Source: Microbacteriaceae bacterium (lineage in GTDB: Bacteria > Actinomycetota > Actinomycetes > Actinomycetales > Microbacteriaceae). From it: a stretch of 5,875 bases of DNA. Position numbers and translations under genes: made by a program. The notes below the pieces were generated by a model. It saw only the letters and a list, made by a program, of their open reading frames with translations, was not told the DNA's origin and did not search any database. Where the stretch lies: the NCBI GenBank assembly GCA_012511645.1, contig JAAZFP010000109.1:1-5875 (forward strand), in the 5' to 3' direction. Positions within the stretch are counted from its first letter, which is position 1. Each line of letters starts with the position of its first letter. Of the stretch, positions 1 to 5,280 are shown piece by piece.

Positions 1-789
1 CTCAAAGATGTCAGAGACGCTGCCAGTTTCAACGATGGTGCCAGACTTCATGACGGTGATGCGTTCGGCGATGCGCGGCACTACGGCGAGGTCGTGGGTG
101 ACGGTGATGAGGGTCAGCCCCATCTCGGTGCGAAGCTCGGCGAGCAGGTCGAGCAGACGACCGCGCACCAGCACATCGAGAGCACTCACTGGTTCGTCGG
201 CGACGAGCAGTTCAGGCCCGTGCACGAGCGCGCGGGCGAGTGCGATGCGCTGACGTTGGCCACCCGAGAACTCGTGCGGAAAACGGTCGGCGCTGTCGGC
301 AGGCAACTCCATACGCTCAAGGATCGCGTTGACCATTGCGCGGTGGTCTCCGGGGTGGGCGATGGCAACCAGTGGCTCGGCTACCGTCTGACCGATCGTG
401 CGGCGTGGGTTGAAAGACGAATAGGGGTCTTGAAACACCACGCCGGTTCGCCGGCGCAGCCACAGCAAACGGTCGCTGCGAGCGTCGACGATCATGTCAT
501 CGAAGCGCACTTCGCCAGCAGTGGGGCGGCTCAGACCGAGCAAGAGCTTGAGCAGGGTAGTTTTACCCGAACCAGATTCGCCGACGACGGCAACGCTCTC
601 GCCTCGGCGAACCGAAAAGTCAACCCCTTCGAGGGCAGCGGTCACTGCTCGCTTCCCAAACAGCTGCTTCGAGGGAATGCGGTAGTGCTTGCACAGACCC
701 ACTCCTGCAATGAGCGGCCCCTCAAGAAAGGGGTCGCCGCCGAGCGGTCGGTTCGCGCGGCTGCCGCTGACCTCGTCGTGTGCGCTCAT
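1..789 (-). CDS. Peptide-type ABC importer ATPase 2 (DppF/OppF-like), C-terminus cut by window edge
   Basis: This is a nucleotide-binding subunit that hydrolyses ATP on the cytoplasmic face to drive import through the permeases encoded upstream. 263 residues are visible and the frame is still open at base 1. Motifs occur in the normal order: Walker A GESGSGKTT at 70-78, Q-loop FQDPYSS from 119, signature FSGGQRQR at 174-181, Walker B LLVADEP at 194-200 followed by SALD, and the H-loop histidine 232 in TVTHDL. The visible end (TIVETG) is the usual strand near the end of the ATPase core, so perhaps 10 to 60 residues are missing. About 25 non-conserved polar residues precede the domain. The ATG start overlaps the stop of ATPase 1 by four bases (ATGA) and has an excellent ribosome site, AGGAGGG at 795-801, five bases upstream. 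It has a single cysteine, near residue 38. Family assignment is firm; substrate is unknown. Confidence 0.95.
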   Translation of the reverse strand, partial: MSAHDEVSGSRANRPLGGDPFLEGPLIAGVGLCKHYRIPSKQLFGKRAVTAALEGVDFSVRRGESVAVVGESGSGKTTLLKLLLGLSRPTAGEVRFDDMIVDARSDRLLWLRRRTGVVFQDPYSSFNPRRTIGQTVAEPLVAIAHPGDHRAMVNAILERMELPADSADRFPHEFSGGQRQRIALARALVHGPELLVADEPVSALDVLVRGRLLDLLAELRTEMGLTLITVTHDLAVVPRIAERITVMKSGTIVETGSVSDIFE

Positions 790-1562
790 GCGGACCCTCC
801 TGCGGCATGAATCAGTTCGCGAGTAACCTCGTGCCGGGGTGCGCCAATGATCTGCTGCACTGGCCCTGATTCAATGATTCGCCCGGCGTTGAACACGAGC
901 ACCCGTTCGGCCACCTCTGCCATCACCGCGAGGTCGTGAGTGATGAACACGAGTGACGTGCTGTCACCCTCGGTGAGTTCGCGGAAGAGCTGCAGCACGC
1001 CGCGCTGCACGGTGACGTCGAGCGCTGTGGTTGGTTCGTCGGCAAGGAGTACCGCTGGGTTCGCTGAAAGTGCGGCAGCGATCGCCGCACGCTGCCGTTG
1101 GCCACCGCTCACCTCGTGCGGAAACGCGCGCACCATGCGCTCTGGATCGCTCAGGCCCACTCGCTCTGCCAGCCGCAGCGCCGCGGCCTTTCGTTCGGCG
1201 CGCGAGAGCGAATAGTGCAGGCTGAGTGCCTCGGTCATCTGCAATCCGAGCCGTTGCAGCGGGTTCAGCGCGGTCTTTGGCTCTTGGAACACCATGCCTA
1301 CATGCTCGCCTCGCACCGCTGCGAGATCGCGCTCGCTGAGTCCTAGCAACTCGGTGTCGCCGAGCCGAACAGATCCGCTGACCTTGGCTTCTTCGGGCAG
1401 CAGGCCGGCAACCGCGAGTGCGGTGAGGGTTTTGCCTGATCCAGAGCCACCAATCAACCCGAGACGCTCGCCCGGCGCAAGCGTGAATGAGATGTCATGC
1501 AACAGTTCGGCGCCGCCGATGGAGACGGTCAGCGAGTCAACGGTGAGCGGGGGAGCGGTCAT
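786..1562 (-). CDS. Peptide-type ABC importer ATPase 1 (DppD/OppD-like), short form
   Basis: First ATPase of the importer, 258 residues, expected to pair with ATPase 2 as a heterodimer under the two permeases. Visible motifs are Walker A GGSGSGKT (38-45), Q-loop VFQEP (91-95), signature VSGGQRQR (151-158), Walker B VLLADEP (171-177) with TTALDVTVQ after it, and H-loop histidine 209 in ITHDLAVM. TTALDVTVQ is typical of the DppD/OppD branch. The protein is shorter than the roughly 320-340 residues usual for this branch: after the core only a brief APRHEVTRELIHAAG segment remains, in place of the longer C-terminal oligopeptide-transporter extension with its cysteines. There is no cysteine anywhere. 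The ATG start overlaps the permease 2 stop by four bases and follows GAGGTGG (1569-1575) by six bases. Both catalytic sites look intact, so I read it as a functional short variant rather than a broken gene. Confidence 0.96.
   Translation of the reverse strand: MTAPPLTVDSLTVSIGGAELLHDISFTLAPGERLGLIGGSGSGKTLTALAVAGLLPEEAKVSGSVRLGDTELLGLSERDLAAVRGEHVGMVFQEPKTALNPLQRLGLQMTEALSLHYSLSRAERKAAALRLAERVGLSDPERMVRAFPHEVSGGQRQRAAIAAALSANPAVLLADEPTTALDVTVQRGVLQLFRELTEGDSTSLVFITHDLAVMAEVAERVLVFNAGRIIESGPVQQIIGAPRHEVTRELIHAAGGSA
795..801 (-). promoter_or_regulatory. Strong ribosome binding site of ATPase 2
   Basis: AGGAGGG on the minus strand, five bases before the ATG at 787-789, is close to a perfect Shine-Dalgarno match. 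It is embedded in the last codons of ATPase 1 (GGSA), so it serves a coupled ATGA junction and confirms the start of the truncated gene. Confidence 0.8.
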
Positions 1563-2527
1563 GGGCGACCACCTCGCTGGTGAAACGGGAGCGGAGTGAT
1601 CGGAAGCCCCGGCACCAACCCGGTCGCGGTGCCAAGGGTGTCAGGTGTGGCATCGGTGCCCCCTGAGCCAGCTGAATCGCGATCGCCAAATCTGAGCCGT
1701 GGATCCATTGCCTCACGCAGCGCGTCACCAAGCAGGAAGAAGGCGAGCACCGTCAGCGTGATTGCGAGCCCGGGCCACATCACGACGGTGGGGTAGACCG
1801 CAATGTAAGACTGGGTTTCGGCGAGCATGCGACCCCAGGATGGCACGCTCGGTGGGGCGCCAAACCCGAGGTAACTGAGCCCCGCCTCGGCGAGGATCGC
1901 GAGCCCCATGGATAGTGACAACTGCACCGTGAACACGGGTGCCGCGTTGGGCAACAGGTGTGTGCGCAGAATTGCCCAGCGATTGAGCCCAGCAGCGCGC
2001 GCAGCCAGCACGAAGTCTTCGGCGTTGATTTGGCGCAGTTCGGCGCGCACGACTCTGCCGATCTGCACACCAAAGCCGATGCCGACCGCGGCGATGACGA
2101 TGGGAATGCCGCTGCCAAACACTGCGGCCAGCATAATTGCCAGCAGCAGCGTTGGGAACGCGATGAGCACATCGATCAGAATGATGAGCGGCTCGCGCAG
2201 CGCTCGTGGGCCGAGCCCCGCCAGCACTGCGAGCACGAGGCCGATCACGCCCGAGACGAGCGCCGCGCCGAGCACTACCATGATGGTGACCCGGCTGCCC
2301 GCGATCAGACGAGACGCGATGTCTCTGCCGCTGCCATCGGTGCCGAGCCAGTGTTCGGCAGAGGGCGGCAGCCAGGCCTGGAAGGCGTTGGCGTAATTTG
2401 GGTTTCCGGGCAGCCAAAACAGCGACACGATCGCCACAACCGCGAGCAGAGCAAGCACCCCGATCGCGAATGCGCCGCGCGGTGAGCGCAGCAGCACCCG
2501 CATTGGGTGTGGTCTGCGGGCGCTCAT
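1559..2527 (-). CDS. Peptide-type ABC importer permease 2 (DppC/OppC-like)
   Basis: Membrane subunit of 322 residues forming half of the translocation channel. An N-terminal membrane segment spans about 18-39. The family motif GTDGSGRDIASRLIAG lies at 62-77 and is followed by further hydrophobic segments (about 81-103, 114-137, 140-157, 201-220 and 248-267). The EAA loop that docks on the ATPases is at about 169-194 (EDFVLAARAAG, then LLPN). The standard domain end MDPRLRF is at 274-280. Forty-two more residues follow, rich in Gly, Asp, Thr and Pro, which is unusual (see findings). The ATG overlaps the permease 1 stop by four bases. Its ribosome site, GGAGGAG at 2530-2536, is spelled by the last codons of permease 1 (VEEQ). 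The C-terminal end likewise overlaps the ATPase 1 start. There is no cysteine. Role is certain at family level; ligand unknown. Confidence 0.96.
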   Translation of the reverse strand: MSARRPHPMRVLLRSPRGAFAIGVLALLAVVAIVSLFWLPGNPNYANAFQAWLPPSAEHWLGTDGSGRDIASRLIAGSRVTIMVVLGAALVSGVIGLVLAVLAGLGPRALREPLIILIDVLIAFPTLLLAIMLAAVFGSGIPIVIAAVGIGFGVQIGRVVRAELRQINAEDFVLAARAAGLNRWAILRTHLLPNAAPVFTVQLSLSMGLAILAEAGLSYLGFGAPPSVPSWGRMLAETQSYIAVYPTVVMWPGLAITLTVLAFFLLGDALREAMDPRLRFGDRDSAGSGGTDATPDTLGTATGLVPGLPITPLPFHQRGGRP

Positions 2528-3477
2528 TGCTCCTCCACCCGAAGTCTGGGGTCAATAAGGCGATGCACGACATCAACGAGTGCGCCAAGAATCAATATGA
2601 CGCCCGTGAGTACAAAGATGGTGCTCTGCACCTTCAGCAGGTCGCGGTTGCCGACGTCAGCGACCAGCATGCGGCCGAGCCCCGGCAGGCTGAAGAGCTC
2701 TTCAATGATGACGGCGCCGACAATGAGGGCTGCGACCTGCAGGCCAAGCATTGAGATGACCGACAGCCCGACCCCTGGCAGACCATGCCGCAGCAGTGCG
2801 CTGAGCCTGGTGTGGCCGCGCGACATCGCAGTTCGCACATGTTCTGCACCGAGTGCGCTGAGCGTCGCACTCTTCACGAAGCGAAAGAGAATGGCGCCTT
2901 CGATGAGCCCGATCGTTAACGCAGGCAGGGTCAGCGAACGAAGAGCCATCAACGGATCTGCCCAGCCGCTTCGCGGAAACCCCTGAGAGGGCAGCCAGCC
3001 AAGCCATGAAGAAAACACGAGGATCGCGATCAGCCCTGCCCACACTGCTGGCACCGCGGCGGCAACGACTCCGAGTACCGAAAGCGCTCGGCTCGCGAAT
3101 GCTCGCCGGCGGTATGCGGCGAGCACTCCCAACGGCAGGGCGACGGCGAGCGCGATGAGCAGCGAATACACGGTGAGGGGCACCGTCACCTGCGCCTTTT
3201 GCACGAGCTCAGCACTGATTGGGGTGCCCGACACCACGGAGTTGCCGAGGTCGCCGGTAAACACTCCGCCGAGCCACGCGAGATACTGCTCGGGCAGCGG
3301 CCGATCGAGACCGAGCCGCTCTCGAATCGCCGCAATCTGCTCAGGTGAGGCGGTGGTGCCGCCGATCACCTGAGCAACATCACCCGGCAACAAACGCAGC
3401 GAGATGAAGATGATCAGGCTTGCCAGAATGAGCCCCGCGGCGAGCGTCAGGGCCCTGACAGCGAGAAAGCGGCTCAC
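2524..3477 (-). CDS. Peptide-type ABC importer permease 1 (DppB/OppB-like)
   Basis: Membrane subunit of 317 residues, partner of permease 2. It opens with a membrane segment (about 7-29) running into the family signature LLPGDVA (29-35). A substrate-side loop follows with RERLGLDRPLPEQYLAWL (52-69) and GDLGNSV (75-81). Further hydrophobic stretches lie at about 99-121, 132-155, 182-200, 235-259 and 284-306. The EAA loop is at about 209-235 (LGAEHVRTAMSRG, then LLRHGLPG). The LFSLPGLGRML motif (261-271) and the DPRLR end are typical of the family, and length is normal. The start is GTG. Its only close purine-rich stretch, GAGGAG, runs directly into the start codon, and a second, GAGG at 3494-3497, is 16 bases away, so initiation is not textbook. 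I still choose this start because later candidates would remove the first membrane segment. The gap to the binding-protein gene is 40 bases. Confidence 0.96.
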   Translation of the reverse strand: MSRFLAVRALTLAAGLILASLIIFISLRLLPGDVAQVIGGTTASPEQIAAIRERLGLDRPLPEQYLAWLGGVFTGDLGNSVVSGTPISAELVQKAQVTVPLTVYSLLIALAVALPLGVLAAYRRRAFASRALSVLGVVAAAVPAVWAGLIAILVFSSWLGWLPSQGFPRSGWADPLMALRSLTLPALTIGLIEGAILFRFVKSATLSALGAEHVRTAMSRGHTRLSALLRHGLPGVGLSVISMLGLQVAALIVGAVIIEELFSLPGLGRMLVADVGNRDLLKVQSTIFVLTGVILILGALVDVVHRLIDPRLRVEEQ

Positions 3478-3517
3478 TCCTCGATGATACTTGCCTCGTG
3501 CGTGTCGTGCGGCGCCG

Positions 3518-5110
3518 CTACTCGGCGGTGGCGGTCACCCCCGACAGGTTGATGCGTGAGTTCGTGTTGCTGTTCGGGAACCCTGACACATGCGCCGCAA
3601 TGGCGTTGGTCGGGGTGTAGTTGATCAGCCAGCGAGCAGGCGCATCTTCGGCAACCAGATGTGCTGCTTGCTTCACCAAATCAGCTGCGGCTGCCTGATC
3701 TGCTGCCGTGATCGACTGCGCGTAGAGTGCCTGCACCTCGGGATTATTGTAGCCGAAGTAGTAGCCGGGGTTCGTGTAGTTCACGAAGTCGTTGGCCTCG
3801 GCGTGGTTGACGTAGCTGAGGTCAAAATCTTTGCCGATGTAAACATCGTTGAGCCAGGTGCCGAACTCGACCGAGTTGATCGTGAGGGTCACCCCGATCT
3901 CAGCGAACTGCGTGACCACCTGGTTGAGCGCCGCAGAGTCGTAGAAGTTCGCCACGGTCACGGTCAGCGCGAGATCGCTGACGCCAGCCTCCTCGAGCAG
4001 CGCCTTCGCGGCATCGGGGTCGTAAGCATTGATTGCGGTGAGGTCTTCGTAAGCGGGCTCGATGTCAGTAATTGGGCCGCCGAGCGCCTTGCCATCGCCG
4101 TAGAACGTGGCAATGATCGACTCGCTGTCGATGGCCATCGAGAGGGCACTGCGCACGCGCACATCATCGAGCGGGGCCTTCTGGTTGTTGTAGGCGAGGG
4201 TGAAGACGTCGGTGCTCGCAGCGCGGTCAAGGGTGAAGCCGCTGCCATCGAACTGTGACACCATGTCTGACCGCACCGGAGCGAGCACATCGACATCGCC
4301 CTCGAGAGCGGCGTTGACGGCCGCGTTCGGGTCTGGAATGTAACGCCAGACAACTTCGCTCAGCGCTGACGGGTCGCCCCAGTAGCTGTCAACCGCGACG
4401 AAGGTGATGCTGTCACCCTCGATCCACTGGTTGAGGGTGAAGGGGCCGGTGCCGTTGGTGGTGTTCGCAAGGTCACCGGTGTAGGCCGACTCGAAGATGA
4501 GGCCCGGCCGATTCGCGAGGTGCCAGAGGAACTGACTGTTCGCAGAGGCGAGGTGGATCTCAATGGTGCGCTCGTCGAGTGCTGCAACGGTTGAGTCCGT
4601 GCCAATCACCTCGGCGGTGAGGGTAGCGCTCAGCGAATCGACCACATCGTCTGCGGTCAACGCGTTGCCTGACGCGAAGGTCACCCCGTCGCGCAGTGTG
4701 AAGGTGTAGGTCAGCGCGTCATCACTCACCTTGGGAAGCTCAGCAGCGATGACAGGCACATACTCGTCGACCGTGCCGGAGGCGAGCCCCACGAGCCCTT
4801 GGTACACGTTGTCGATGAGAATCTGGTCGAGCGCGACCCCACCCGTGGTGCGAATATCGAGGTTTGTGGGTTCGAGCTGCAACCCGACGGTGAGCGAAGC
4901 CGGGGCTACCGTCTGGCCACCCTCGCCCGTCTCGCCCTCGTCAGTCCGCGAGCCCTGGTCGCGGCCGAGCCAGAAGATCACTGCGGCCACGAGCGCGGCA
5001 ACAGCAATCAGCGCGATCGTGATGATCAGCGGCTTCTTTGACCGGTTGCGTTTGCGATACTCGGGTGCGGTGTCTTGGGTGCTCTGTGAGCTCGGGTTCG
5101 ACTCGGTCAC
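3518..5110 (-). CDS. Family-5 substrate-binding protein of the importer (DppA/OppA/NikA-like), membrane-anchored
   Basis: Extracytoplasmic receptor of 530 residues that would capture the ligand and deliver it to the permeases. Residues 1-27 are polar and basic (YRKRNRSKK before the membrane segment). Residues 27-49 form one strongly hydrophobic segment. An acidic Gly/Glu linker (50-68) then leads to the SBP_bac_5 domain, from about 70 to the end. Family landmarks are PVIAAELPKVSDD (119-131), TFTLRDGVTFASGNALTADDVV (136-157, with the usual spacing), NGTGPFTLNQW (219-229), APLDDVRVRSALSMAID (312-328), YDPDAAKALLEEAG (363-376) and GYNNPEVQALY (453-463). No lipobox exists because there is no cysteine, and no convincing signal-peptidase site follows the hydrophobic segment, so it is probably tethered by an uncleaved N-terminal helix. 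The GTG start is well supported by GAGGAG at 5117-5122, six bases upstream. Being first in the operon fits the family. Ligand cannot be told from sequence; peptides are the default guess. Confidence 0.96.
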   Translation of the reverse strand: MTESNPSSQSTQDTAPEYRKRNRSKKPLIITIALIAVAALVAAVIFWLGRDQGSRTDEGETGEGGQTVAPASLTVGLQLEPTNLDIRTTGGVALDQILIDNVYQGLVGLASGTVDEYVPVIAAELPKVSDDALTYTFTLRDGVTFASGNALTADDVVDSLSATLTAEVIGTDSTVAALDERTIEIHLASANSQFLWHLANRPGLIFESAYTGDLANTTNGTGPFTLNQWIEGDSITFVAVDSYWGDPSALSEVVWRYIPDPNAAVNAALEGDVDVLAPVRSDMVSQFDGSGFTLDRAASTDVFTLAYNNQKAPLDDVRVRSALSMAIDSESIIATFYGDGKALGGPITDIEPAYEDLTAINAYDPDAAKALLEEAGVSDLALTVTVANFYDSAALNQVVTQFAEIGVTLTINSVEFGTWLNDVYIGKDFDLSYVNHAEANDFVNYTNPGYYFGYNNPEVQALYAQSITAADQAAAADLVKQAAHLVAEDAPARWLINYTPTNAIAAHVSGFPNSNTNSRINLSGVTATAE

Positions 5111-5116
5111 TGAGTG

Positions 5117-5122
5117 CTCCTC
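5117..5122 (-). promoter_or_regulatory. Ribosome binding site deciding the GTG start of the binding protein
   Basis: GAGGAG on the minus strand lies six bases before the GTG at 5108-5110. This spacing supports the GTG as start and so places 27 polar and basic residues before the hydrophobic anchor. Confidence 0.75.
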
Positions 5123-5129
5123 GTGTCCA

Positions 5130-5148
5130 GCGCGGCACGGTGCCGCGC
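5130..5148. repeat. Perfect 9-bp inverted repeat in the operon leader
   Basis: GCGCGGCAC and GTGCCGCGC are exact reverse complements around a single central G. The palindrome ends seven bases upstream of the GAGGAG ribosome site of the binding-protein gene. As DNA it could be a repressor operator. As RNA it could fold into an 8-bp GC-rich hairpin with a three-base loop next to the ribosome site. No T run follows, so it is not a standard terminator. Confidence 0.5.
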
Positions 5149-5219
5149 GCAGGTGAAATTGCGTAACGTGCGGGCGGCTGTGCTCGTGCGTTATGGCGAC
5201 ACTACGCCGGTTTCGGGTG

Positions 5220-5247
5220 ATTGTCGCGCGGGAAAAGAGCTTGTTAA
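5220..5247 (-). promoter_or_regulatory. Candidate promoter for the importer operon
   Basis: Reading the minus strand, TTAACA (5242-5247, five of six matches to TTGACA) is followed after 16 bases by GACAAT (5220-5225, four of six matches to TATAAT), in the A+T-richer part of the gap. A competing pair sits slightly downstream: GCGACA (5222-5227), 17 bases, then TAGTGT (5199-5204). Either would give a leader of about 80-105 bases that includes the palindrome at 5130-5148. These are pattern matches only; actinobacterial promoters are loosely conserved, so the exact site is uncertain. Confidence 0.35.
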
Positions 5248-5257
5248 CGTGTTGTTA
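5241..5257. repeat. Direct repeat TTGTTA at 11-bp spacing
   Basis: On the plus strand TTGTTA occurs at 5241-5246 and again at 5252-5257, exactly 11 bp apart, about one helical turn. On the minus strand this reads GTAAC, six bases, TTAAC, with a looser GAATC another 11 bp upstream. The first copy overlaps the TTAACA hexamer of the candidate promoter. The spacing resembles tandem response-regulator sites such as GlnR or PhoP boxes in actinobacteria, but the bases match those consensus sequences only partly. Possible operator. Confidence 0.35.
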
Positions 5258-5280
5258 CATTTGTGATTCTTGGGAGCGGG

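Larger units (their letters stand above)
5111..5280 (-). other. Intergenic leader region upstream of the importer operon
   Basis: This 170-base gap between the hydrolase stop and the GTG of the binding-protein gene has no credible coding frame. Its hydrolase-proximal half (about 5220-5270) is distinctly richer in A+T than the surrounding genes and holds direct repeats and promoter-like hexamers. Its gene-proximal half contains a perfect GC-rich palindrome and the ribosome site. I see no hairpin followed by a T run after the hydrolase stop, so no intrinsic terminator can be called; some read-through from the hydrolase gene into the operon is possible. Confidence 0.75.

Noticed and set aside
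94..810. Long plus-strand open frame (238 codons) opposite ATPase 2
   Set aside because: The minus strand here encodes a full set of ABC ATPase motifs in order. The plus-strand translation shows no recognisable domain and is a high-GC antisense shadow.
1725..2588. Minus-strand frame of 287 codons overlapping permease 2 in another frame
   Set aside because: It is Arg/Ala/Gly/His-rich with no membrane segments or motifs. The alternative frame gives a standard permease with the GTDGSGRD and EAA motifs.
3590..4258. Plus-strand open frame (222 codons) opposite the binding protein
   Set aside because: Its Arg/Val/Glu/Gly-biased translation has no domain, while the opposite strand carries conserved SBP_bac_5 motifs throughout.
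5130..5148. Palindrome as an intrinsic terminator of the hydrolase transcript
   Set aside because: There is no T run on either side, and it lies some 130 bases past the hydrolase stop, inside the leader of the next gene.
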